From Pseudomonadota bacterium (GTDB lineage: Bacteria; Pseudomonadota; Gammaproteobacteria; Burkholderiales; Burkholderiaceae_D): 13,020 nucleotides of DNA. Below are positions 7,337-13,020 of the stretch, one piece after another. Location: NCBI GenBank assembly GCA_023416415.1, contig JAEZHR010000194.1, positions 1 to 13,020 of the forward strand. Direction: 5' to 3'. A program made the position numbers and the translations under genes. How positions within the stretch are numbered: the stretch's first letter is position 1; every line of letters begins with the position of its first letter. Below the pieces are notes generated by a model. That model did no database searches and was not told the DNA's origin. It was given only the letters and a program-made list of their open reading frames with translations.

Positions 7337-7342
7337 ATTATA
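7337..7342 (-). promoter_or_regulatory. Predicted -10 box of the TlpA-like gene
   Basis: A perfect TATAAT on the minus strand lies 9 bases after the stop codon of the M48 peptidase gene. A start of transcription near 7330 leaves a leader of about 28 bases to the ATG at 7302. No good -35 box is seen. It implies that the thioredoxin gene can be expressed apart from lemA and the peptidase. Confidence 0.55.
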
Positions 7343-7350
7343 GCCGCGGG

Positions 7351-9258
7351 CTACCAGTGGTGCGTCGCATAGGTCCGCGCCACAACCGGGGGCACCGGTG
7401 CTTCGATCGCCGCGCAGATAGCCCGCAGCAGGTCGGCCAGATCCATCGGCATCGGCGCACGCTGACCGCCCGCAGCCAGCAACGCCTTGACGAGCAAAGG
7501 CTTGGCCAGCGGCGCAAGCTGGTGCGCGCGCTCCAATGCCGCGCGCACGCCGGCGAAATTCACTTCTGCCACGGGCCGCATCTGCGCGCCCTGCAATTGC
7601 GGGCATGCGGCCACGCCTGCGGCGAACAGCTCGTCCGACCCTGCAGCCACGTTCGCCGCACCGACATGCGCCACCAGCGACAGCAGGAGCGCCGCATCCT
7701 CGCGCAGCGCCTGCAAATCGTGATAGCGCACCGGCACCAACCTTCCTGCCCGCGGATCGAGGCGGCGTGTCAGCACGGTTTCGAACACGAATTCGGCCAG
7801 AGTGCGCCGCCCGTCTGCATGGATCAGTGCATCCGCCGTGGACAGCAGCACGCCGCGCTGTGCCTGGCTTAGCAGCAGAAGCGCCGGCATCGCACGATCG
7901 AGCAGCGGCAGGCGCGCGCTGCGCGGCAAGTGGGCGATCGCATCGGCCAGGCGTGAGACCTGGCCCAACATCGCAGGCGCCGCATGCTCGATGACGGCCA
8001 GCTGGGCCACCCGCCCGGCCTTGCTTCGATCAAGCAGCAAGGCGTACACGAGGGCTGTGGCGCCGAAACCATCATGCACCGCCGCCTCCACCATGTGCGG
8101 TAATCCGTCCTCGATCTGCGGGTCGGGCTCGCTGGCAGCCAATGCGACTGCAGCACCGCCGGAAAATCCCGTGGCCACGTACGGAATGTCGGGCAACACG
8201 CGCGCAGGCGCCGCTTCGGCGGGCAGCACCGGTGCATCCATCGGCTCCACCGACCGCCCAAAGATGCGACGCAAGCGCTCCTCGATCGGCGGATGGGTGG
8301 CAAGCCAGCCCGACAGCATGGCCTGACGCGGCGCGCCAAGGAACAGGTGGGATAAATGCTCGGCATTCGGATGTTCGATGCGCGAACCGGGATGGACGCT
8401 GCGCGACAGCCCACCAATCTTGCGCAGGGCCCCGCCAATGCCATCGGGATTGCGCGTGAACTGCACCGCGCTGGCATCGGCAAGAAATTCACGCTGGCGC
8501 GAGACCGCCGATTTGATCAATCGCCCGAAGAACACGCCGATGTAGCCGACCACGAACAGGACCGCGCCGCTCAGCAACAGGATCAGGCGCGCCTGATTGC
8601 CGCGATCGTCACGACTGCGCATGACCGGAGCTCGCGCGCCGAAATTCATCAAATGCCGACCGAAGCCGGCCAGCATCTGGATGCCGAACAAGAGGCCGAT
8701 CAGGCGAATGTTCAGGCGCATGTCGCCGTTGAGGATATGGCTGAACTCGTGCGCGACCACGCCCTGCAGCTCATCGCGCTTCAGGCGTTCGAGCGTGCCG
8801 CGCGTGACGCCGATGACAGCCTGGTCCTGGTTGTAGCCGGCAGCGAAGGCATTGATTGCCTCCTCGCGATCGAGGAGATAGACGCGCGGGCACGCCACGC
8901 CGGAGGCAAGCGCCATTTCCTCGACCACGTTCAGCAGGCGCCGCTCGCGCGCATCAGTGGTCGCAGGCGACACCAGGCGTCCGCCTGCCATGCGCGCGAC
9001 CGCGTCGCCGCCCTCGCGCAGGTTGAACAGTTCAACCAGGGTGCCGCCGGCGATCATGGCCAGCACGATCGCGGTTTTGGTGGCGAAGAAACCGATCGGA
9101 TAATCGCGGGCGCCGCCCCCGTAGCCGACAGTCCAGTCCCAAAGCAGCGCGAGCGCGAGGTTGACCGCGACCACGATCGCGATCACGGCGAGCAGGAACA
9201 GGATCACCAGCTTGCGGGTCTGGCGTCGCGCCTGGTCTTGCTGGCCAAAGAAATCCAT
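7351..9258 (-). CDS. Membrane M48 metallopeptidase, HtpX-type, with a long C-terminal extension
   Basis: This is a zinc peptidase of the inner membrane, probably a quality-control protease like HtpX. The protein has 635 residues, about twice the size of HtpX (about 290). Four hydrophobic segments are visible, near 17-40, 55-78, 184-200 and 225-246. The zinc site is HEFSH (170-174), preceded by DELQGVVA, with the third ligand Glu257 in SRQREFLAD. NAFAAGY and THPP (321-324) are further HtpX-family marks. From about 345 onward there is an extra domain of about 290 residues, mostly helical and alanine/leucine rich. It has an IHADGRRTLAEF stretch (479-490) and a final LLRAICAAIEAPVPP, which recall TerB-like helical domains (inference). 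The ATG has GGGAG upstream. It follows lemA by 95 bases, a common pairing of LemA with M48 peptidases. Substrates are unknown. Confidence 0.9.
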   Translation of the reverse strand: MDFFGQQDQARRQTRKLVILFLLAVIAIVVAVNLALALLWDWTVGYGGGARDYPIGFFATKTAIVLAMIAGGTLVELFNLREGGDAVARMAGGRLVSPATTDARERRLLNVVEEMALASGVACPRVYLLDREEAINAFAAGYNQDQAVIGVTRGTLERLKRDELQGVVAHEFSHILNGDMRLNIRLIGLLFGIQMLAGFGRHLMNFGARAPVMRSRDDRGNQARLILLLSGAVLFVVGYIGVFFGRLIKSAVSRQREFLADASAVQFTRNPDGIGGALRKIGGLSRSVHPGSRIEHPNAEHLSHLFLGAPRQAMLSGWLATHPPIEERLRRIFGRSVEPMDAPVLPAEAAPARVLPDIPYVATGFSGGAAVALAASEPDPQIEDGLPHMVEAAVHDGFGATALVYALLLDRSKAGRVAQLAVIEHAAPAMLGQVSRLADAIAHLPRSARLPLLDRAMPALLLLSQAQRGVLLSTADALIHADGRRTLAEFVFETVLTRRLDPRAGRLVPVRYHDLQALREDAALLLSLVAHVGAANVAAGSDELFAAGVAACPQLQGAQMRPVAEVNFAGVRAALERAHQLAPLAKPLLVKALLAAGGQRAPMPMDLADLLRAICAAIEAPVPPVVARTYATHHW

Positions 9259-9292
9259 CGCTCTCCCGCATCCAAAGTGCCACTATTGCCGC

Positions 9293-9338
9293 CTGCCCCA
9301 CCCTTCGCCCCGGAGGGGGAAAAGGCAAGAACGGGCAG
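9293..9338. repeat. Imperfect palindrome between lemA and the M48 peptidase gene
   Basis: Outer arms CTGCCC (9293-9298) and GGGCAG (9333-9338) enclose an imperfect inner inverted repeat centred on CCCC-GGA-GGGG near 9308-9317. It may form a hairpin in the lemA-peptidase transcript, or be a copy of a dispersed intergenic palindrome. There is no T-run, so it is unlikely to be a full terminator. Confidence 0.4.
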
Positions 9339-9353
9339 ATCAGGCGTGCGAAA

Positions 9354-9944
9354 TCAGAATGCGACCTTGACCGGTTTGCGCTCTTCGGGCGCCTCGGTCG
9401 ACTGCAGCTGTTCTGCCGGCTTGAAGGCGAACATGCCTGCGATCACGGAACTCGGAAACTGTTCGCGCGCGATGTTGTACTGCATGACGCCGTCGTTGTA
9501 GGCCTGGCGCGCGAAGGCGATGCGGTTCTCGGTCGAGGTCAGCTCTTCCGTCAGCTGCATCATGTTCTCGTTGGCCTTCAGGTCAGGATAGGCTTCGGAC
9601 AGCGCGAACAGTCGTCCGAGCACGGAACCGAGCGCACCTTCGGCGCTGGCCATCGACTGCACGGCGGCAGTGTTGGTTGGATCGCCCGCGACGCTCGCAT
9701 TCGCGCTCATGGCCTGGTTGCGTGCGGCGATGACGGCTTCCAGCGTCTCGCGTTCGTGCTTCATGTAGGCGCGCGCGGTTTCGACGAGGTTAGGAATCAG
9801 GTCATAGCGGCGCTTGAGTTGCACGTCGATCTGCGCAAAGGCGTTCTTGAACTGATTGCGCAGGCTGATCAGACGGTTGTAGGCACCTACTGCCCAGAAC
9901 ACGGCAAGCAGGACCAGCGCGCCAAGGATCAGGAGTCCGGTCAT
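9354..9944 (-). CDS. lemA: LemA family protein
   Basis: This membrane-anchored helical protein (196 residues) belongs to the LemA family, whose biochemical role is not settled. The ATG at 9944 was chosen because GGGGGA lies 4 bases upstream and the membrane anchor starts there; a longer frame to 10169 would lose both. Residues 3-21 are hydrophobic (TGLLILGALVLLAVFWAVG). The family marks follow in order: YNRLISLRN (22-30), RRYDLIPNLVETARAYMKHE (45-64), LFALSEAYPDLKAN (112-125), LTSTENRIAFARQAYNDGV (135-153) and FPSSVIAGMF. The C-terminal 25 residues are variable and charged. It is the first gene of a unit with the M48 peptidase; in other bacteria LemA proteins are often encoded beside HtpX-type or TPM-domain proteins, which suggests a joint envelope role (inference). 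Confidence 0.93.
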   Translation of the reverse strand: MTGLLILGALVLLAVFWAVGAYNRLISLRNQFKNAFAQIDVQLKRRYDLIPNLVETARAYMKHERETLEAVIAARNQAMSANASVAGDPTNTAAVQSMASAEGALGSVLGRLFALSEAYPDLKANENMMQLTEELTSTENRIAFARQAYNDGVMQYNIAREQFPSSVIAGMFAFKPAEQLQSTEAPEERKPVKVAF

Positions 9945-9959
9945 GAATTCCCCCAATTG

Positions 9960-9997
9960 AAAATGGCCGCGCATCGTCACCGGGACGATGCGCGGCC
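9960..9997 (-). terminator. Strong hairpin terminator after dolP, overlapping the lemA leader
   Basis: A perfect 14-bp inverted repeat (GGCCGCGCATCGTC 9965-9978 with GACGATGCGCGGCC 9984-9997) has a 5-base loop. On the minus strand it is followed by A and four T residues (9960-9964), consistent with intrinsic termination of the lpoA-dolP transcript. The short T-run makes efficiency uncertain. The lemA ribosome site begins only a few bases further on. Confidence 0.7.
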
Positions 9998-9998
9998 C

Positions 9999-10029
9999 AC
10001 TATAACATCGCGTTCTTGCTCGTCCGCAA
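9999..10029 (-). promoter_or_regulatory. Predicted promoter of lemA and the M48 peptidase gene
   Basis: On the minus strand TTGCGG (10024-10029) and TATAGT (9999-10004) are 19 bases apart, or 18 if TTATAG is taken as the -10. Transcription would start near 9992, inside the first arm of the terminator hairpin, so lemA mRNA made here would carry a shortened hairpin. Confidence 0.45.
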
Positions 10030-10038
10030 GTGATGCGC

Positions 10039-10689
10039 TCAGTTCTTGGACTGCTCCGGATTGCGCGACATGCGTTGCAGGTCTTCCTCGCTGATGTACT
10101 CGAACACCTTGACCACCTTCTGCACCCCGCCCACGCGGCTGGCGACCTCGGCGGCGCGCTGGCCTTCACGCTGCGTCACCAGTCCCATCAGGTAGACCAC
10201 GCCGCGTTCTGTCGTGACCTTGATCGAATTCGCGTACAGGTCCTTGGTATCGACAAATGCCGCCTTGACCTTGCCGGTAATGAGGGTGTCATTCGATCGC
10301 GAAGTCAGGCTGGACACGCCGGCGATTTCCAGCTCATTGACTACGCCCTCCACTCCGGCAATAGCCGCGATCTGGCGCTCCACCGCTTGCTTCATCGCTT
10401 CGTCCTGCACTTCGCCGGTGAGCAGCACCTTACGGTTGAAGCTGGTCACGTTGACGTGCCCCGCATTGCCGGCTACGCGTTCGGCTGCGGACTGCCCCTT
10501 CAGAAAGATGCTCTTGTCCTCGGTCTGCGCACCGAGAGTCCGGCGATCGGTGGCGGCCATGGTGCCGACCACGGCACTGCCGACGACAAGGCCGGCACAC
10601 CCCTGCAGAGCGACCATGGTGGTGGCGGCCAGCAGCACGACGGCAAGCGGCCGCGCCAGTGTGCGCAATACGGTACGGTTTTCAGTCAT
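10039..10689 (-). CDS. dolP: BON-domain outer-membrane lipoprotein DolP (YraP)
   Basis: DolP/YraP of E. coli is an outer-membrane lipoprotein that binds phospholipid and supports envelope integrity and division-site remodelling. This protein has 216 residues. A lipoprotein signal peptide ends at LQGC with lipidated Cys31. The segment after it, VVGSAVVGTMAATDRRTLGA, closely resembles the E. coli protein. Two BON domains follow, near 57-123 (HVNVTSFNRKVLLTGEV) and 132-200 (NDTLITGKVKAAF, then VYLMGLVTQREG and ASRVGGVQKVVKVFEYI). The ATG at 10689 has GGGGAGG upstream and overlaps the end of the preceding SIS-domain gene by 8 bases, so translation is probably coupled. The gene order lpoA-yraN-diaA-dolP is that of E. 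coli, which supports orthology. It is the last gene before the hairpin terminator. Confidence 0.93.
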   Translation of the reverse strand: MTENRTVLRTLARPLAVVLLAATTMVALQGCAGLVVGSAVVGTMAATDRRTLGAQTEDKSIFLKGQSAAERVAGNAGHVNVTSFNRKVLLTGEVQDEAMKQAVERQIAAIAGVEGVVNELEIAGVSSLTSRSNDTLITGKVKAAFVDTKDLYANSIKVTTERGVVYLMGLVTQREGQRAAEVASRVGGVQKVVKVFEYISEEDLQRMSRNPEQSKN

Positions 10690-11278
10690 TTGGTTCCTCC
10701 CCGAACAAGGCGACGTCAATGCCGTCGCATAAACAATGAATGGCCAGCAGGTGGACTTCCTGGATGCGTGCGGTGCGCTCGTGCGGCACGCAGATGTGCA
10801 CGTCCGCATCGGTAAGCAGCCGGGCAATCGCACCGCCCCCCTTGCCTGTGAGTGCCACCACCCTCATGTCGCGTTCCAGTGCGGCCTCCACCGCAGCCTG
10901 CACGTTCTGCGAATTGCCGGATGTGGAGATGGCCAGCAGCACGTCCCCCGCCTGGCCGATCGCCTGCACCTGCTTGCTGAACACTTCGCGAAAGCTGTAG
11001 TCATTGCTGACCGCGGTCAGGATCGAGCTGTCGGTGGACAAAGCAAGCGCGGGCAGCGGCAGGCGTTCGCGTTCGAAGCGCCCGATCAGCTCACCTGCGA
11101 AATGCTGGCAGTCGGCGGCCGAGCCGCCATTCCCGCATGCAAGTATCTTGTTGCCATTAGACAAGGCCGAAAACATAAGTTCCACGGCTTGAGAGATGGG
11201 ACCGGCGAGTTCGCGCGCGGCCTTGATCTTGAGTTCGGCGCTTTCCGCGAAATGCGCCTCGATGCGTTGCTTGTTCAT
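10682..11278 (-). CDS. diaA: SIS-domain protein, DiaA / phosphoheptose isomerase (GmhA) family
   Basis: This 198-residue sugar-isomerase-fold protein could be DiaA, which binds DnaA and helps time chromosome replication, or GmhA, which makes heptose precursors for lipopolysaccharide. Position between yraN and dolP, and a start (MNKQRIEAHFAESAELKIKA) like that of E. coli DiaA, favour DiaA. The phosphosugar loops are complete: CGNGGSAAD (48-56) and ISTSGNS (117-123). Glu63 (HFAGELIGRF) and His176 (RIQEVHLLAIH) occupy the places of the catalytic Glu and His of GmhA, whereas as I recall E. coli DiaA lacks the glutamate. Catalysis is therefore possible, and one protein might serve both roles (inference). 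No Shine-Dalgarno lies before the ATG, and a TATAAT box is only 8 bases upstream. Family assignment is firm; the choice of name is not. Confidence 0.88.
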   Translation of the reverse strand: MNKQRIEAHFAESAELKIKAARELAGPISQAVELMFSALSNGNKILACGNGGSAADCQHFAGELIGRFERERLPLPALALSTDSSILTAVSNDYSFREVFSKQVQAIGQAGDVLLAISTSGNSQNVQAAVEAALERDMRVVALTGKGGGAIARLLTDADVHICVPHERTARIQEVHLLAIHCLCDGIDVALFGEEPND

Positions 11279-11286
11279 GGGGAGCG

Positions 11287-11292
11287 ATTATA
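11287..11292 (-). promoter_or_regulatory. Predicted -10 box giving a near-leaderless diaA transcript
   Basis: A perfect TATAAT on the minus strand lies in the 17-base gap between the yraN stop and the diaA ATG at 11278. Normal spacing puts the transcription start at about 11280, leaving at most a few bases of leader. The lack of a ribosome site before this ATG agrees with that. No good -35 box is visible. Confidence 0.5.
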
Positions 11293-11295
11293 GGC

Positions 11296-11667
11296 TCATG
11301 CCATGCGGAAGGCGTCCCTCAGCCATTCGATGCGCTCACCCTCAAAGGCCACGACATCGAAGCGGCACGGCGGGGGAAAACGGTAACGCTGCAGATAGTA
11401 CTGGGCCGCACACATGATGCGGAGTTGCTTGCGTGATGTCACGCTGGCGGCCGCGCCGCCGAAGCGCGCATCCTTGCGCTGCCTGACCTCGACGAAGACC
11501 AGCGTTTCACCGTCCTGCATGACGAGATCGATTTCGCCGCCGCGGCAGCGGAAGTTGCGTCCCACCGGCACGAAGCCGCGCTGTCGCAACCAGTCTTCGG
11601 CACGCGCCTCGGCAGCCGCGCCCGCGCGCTGGCGCGGACTGCGGGCGAAGGCGCTGGACCAGCCCAT
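11296..11667 (-). CDS. yraN: YraN family protein (UPF0102), predicted nuclease fold
   Basis: This small basic cytoplasmic protein (123 residues) belongs to a widespread family with a restriction-endonuclease-like core and poorly known function. The core motif is visible: GEIDLVMQDGETLVFVEVRQR (44-64, shown here as GEIDLVM ... VFVEVR), with Asp47 and Glu60 in the places of the metal-binding residues of PD-(D/E)XK enzymes. The usual lysine is replaced by Arg62, as in E. coli YraN. The N-terminal GAAAEARAEDWLRQRGF helix and the strand RNFRCRGGEID are typical. Length is normal. Its ATG overlaps the lpoA stop codon by one base (TGATG), so it is translated from the lpoA message. The DiaA-type gene follows 17 bases after its stop. 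Confidence 0.92.
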   Translation of the reverse strand: MGWSSAFARSPRQRAGAAAEARAEDWLRQRGFVPVGRNFRCRGGEIDLVMQDGETLVFVEVRQRKDARFGGAAASVTSRKQLRIMCAAQYYLQRYRFPPPCRFDVVAFEGERIEWLRDAFRMA

Positions 11668-13007
11668 CAGCGCAGGGCATCCACCGCGACGACACTGCCT
11701 GCGCGGTACACCGCCTGCTGTACCGTGCGCTCGAAATGCGGACCGAAGCGGTCGAAACGCACTGCCAGGCGTCCTGTGACGCCGTCAAGCTCGAATTGCG
11801 TACTTTCTGCAGCAAGCAGGCGCGCCACGCGATAGGCGTCGATGCCCAGCGCATACAGGCGCTCGATGTCCGCGATGCGACGCTGGTCCGCTGCCGCAGG
11901 GGCGCGCGGATAGGCCATCACGGCAGGATGATCCGCCTGCAACTGCCAAGGAATGTCGAGCAGGTAGGCGCCCTCCATCTCGGGCAGCAAGACTGCTTCT
12001 GCACGATCCGGCAATGCGACGGCGTTCAGCTGCGAGGTTCCGTACAGCGGGAACTGACGCCCCACGCTTTCACGCAGCTGACGCGCCTGACCGGCGTCAA
12101 GCGCGGCAAAAAGGAAAACATCGGACGCCTCTGCAAGGCCCGAACGCAGGGTGGCCAGCGAATTGGGACTCAGGAAACCGTCGATCAGCTCCAGTTCGAC
12201 CGTCGTGGCGAGCATGCCGCTGCCCCTCCAGTGTTCGACGAAGGCACGGGCGGCGCGACGCTGCCAGGCTGTCGGTGTATGCACCACGAAAGCGGTGGCA
12301 GCCGCGCGGCTGCGGCGCGCCCATTCCGCGACCTGACGTGCCTCGTCCTCCACCGACAAGCCCATGGACAGCATCAGTGGCGATACGCGCGCATGGGCAT
12401 CGTCGGCGATCTCGGGCGTGGTCAGGGCAACGGTCGGCCGCATGACCTCGCCACTGTGCACCAGCGCTGTGGCAGCGCTGCGCGTGAGCGGGCCGACGAC
12501 GATGTCGTGGTCGGCGGCCGCATTGCGATAGCCGTCCACCACGTCCTGCGGTGCATCGCCCGTGTCCACGAGCGTGACTTCGATGCCTTGGCGCTCGCGC
12601 TCCCATGCGGCAAAAAATCCGGCGCGAACCGCATCGGCGGCACGACCCAGCGTGGCCGAACGCAAGGGCAGCAACAAGGCGATACGCTTGTTGCCGGGCA
12701 CCTGCACGGAAGATGGCAGATTGGCCAGAGGCGCGCCCGGCTGCACGGGATGATCGCTGGAGGCAGGTTCAGGTGGGACGGCATCCGGGAGAACGGAAGC
12801 GGCGGCCGGGCCCGGGTCGTGCTGCTGAACCGGCGCGCCGACCGACGTTTCGACTTGCACATCCTCCAGAAAGCGGACCGGCACGCTCTGCTGCAGTTCG
12901 ACACTGAAGGTTTCGGCCGCGTGCTGCGCGTTTGCGCCGACCAGCGGCGACAGGCACAATCCGCAGACCAGGGCCAGCAGCGGCACCTTCGTCCATTGAA
13001 ACGACAT
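11667..13007 (-). CDS. lpoA: Penicillin-binding protein activator, LpoA-like (YraM C-terminal domain)
   Basis: LpoA of E. coli reaches from the outer membrane to activate the peptidoglycan synthase PBP1a. This homologue has 446 residues against about 680 in E. coli: it lacks the N-terminal helical-repeat domain and keeps the periplasmic-binding-protein-like C-terminal domain from about residue 107 (NKRIALLLPLRSATLGRAAD). Family marks include DIVVGPLTRSAATAL, YGTSQLNA, LPEMEGAYLLDIPWQL and YALGIDAYRVARLL, ending with FELDGVTGRLAVRFD. The signal peptide (about 1-27, ending GANA) has no clear lipobox; Cys15 and Cys18 are preceded by Val and Leu. A proline/alanine-rich linker spans roughly 55-105. 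AGGAGA (13013-13018) precedes the ATG. It is the first gene of the lpoA-yraN-diaA-dolP unit; the promoter lies beyond the right edge. Confidence 0.9.
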   Translation of the reverse strand: MSFQWTKVPLLALVCGLCLSPLVGANAQHAAETFSVELQQSVPVRFLEDVQVETSVGAPVQQHDPGPAAASVLPDAVPPEPASSDHPVQPGAPLANLPSSVQVPGNKRIALLLPLRSATLGRAADAVRAGFFAAWERERQGIEVTLVDTGDAPQDVVDGYRNAAADHDIVVGPLTRSAATALVHSGEVMRPTVALTTPEIADDAHARVSPLMLSMGLSVEDEARQVAEWARRSRAAATAFVVHTPTAWQRRAARAFVEHWRGSGMLATTVELELIDGFLSPNSLATLRSGLAEASDVFLFAALDAGQARQLRESVGRQFPLYGTSQLNAVALPDRAEAVLLPEMEGAYLLDIPWQLQADHPAVMAYPRAPAAADQRRIADIERLYALGIDAYRVARLLAAESTQFELDGVTGRLAVRFDRFGPHFERTVQQAVYRAGSVVAVDALR

Positions 13008-13020
13008 GAATATCTCCTGA

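Noticed and set aside
6692..7606. A long minus-strand frame overlapping the TlpA-like gene in another reading frame
   Set aside because: The thioredoxin frame has a membrane anchor and a CxxC motif; this frame is Arg/Gly/Ala rich and has no domain.
8356..9501. A plus-strand open frame of 381 codons opposite the M48 peptidase and lemA
   Set aside because: It runs across two well-supported minus-strand genes and their gap. Its composition (Asp, His, Gln, Arg rich) is that of a reverse-complement artefact.
1..13020. Mobile element, CRISPR array, tRNA or defence system
   Set aside because: No transposase, integrase, terminal inverted repeats, direct repeat-spacer pattern, cloverleaf or defence-type domain was seen, and coding density and composition are even throughout.

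Overview
The window is a GC-rich, gene-dense piece of bacterial chromosome. Its gene content and protein sequences suggest a betaproteobacterium of the order Burkholderiales, possibly near Oxalobacteraceae. That placement is inferred from family resemblance (a GcvA-type LysR regulator beside a DUF2917 protein, a TerB-like tail on an HtpX-type peptidase, the lpoA-yraN-diaA-dolP order) and not from a search. I see no tRNA, rRNA, CRISPR array, insertion sequence, phage gene or base-composition break. It reads as core chromosome, not an island.

Layout, left to right. (1) 1-1252: a LysR-family regulator, cut by the left edge, is divergent from a small DUF2917 gene. Their predicted promoters overlap in an AT-rich gap. 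(2) 1275-3476, minus strand: type I L-asparaginase (ansA) followed by a BenE-type benzoate/proton symporter, three bases apart. (3) 3583-4725, minus: a periplasmic branched-chain amino acid binding protein with its own signal peptide and a strong terminator. No permease or ATPase gene lies next to it. (4) 4726-5056: a 331-base gap with a likely lipB promoter. (5) 5057-6719, plus: lipB and lipA, the octanoyl transfer and sulfur insertion steps of lipoate synthesis. (6) 6784-9944, minus: lemA, a membrane M48 peptidase of HtpX type with a long extra C-terminal domain, and a membrane-anchored TlpA-type thioredoxin with its own -10 box. (7) 10039-13007, minus: an envelope cluster in the same order as yraM(lpoA)-yraN-yraO(diaA)-yraP(dolP) of E. 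coli. It holds a penicillin-binding-protein activator, a YraN nuclease-fold protein, a SIS-domain protein and a two-BON-domain lipoprotein, and ends at a 14-bp perfect hairpin.

Regions 6 and 7 both concern the cell envelope: peptidoglycan synthase activation, outer-membrane lipoprotein quality, membrane proteolysis and extracytoplasmic thiol chemistry. Regions 2 and 3 handle amino acids and aromatic acids. I found no clear new defence or mobile system. The points most worth a second look are the C-terminal domain of the M48 peptidase, the near-leaderless promoter of the SIS-domain gene, the promoter built into a terminator hairpin ahead of lemA, and an LpoA homologue that lacks both the lipobox and the N-terminal helical domain.
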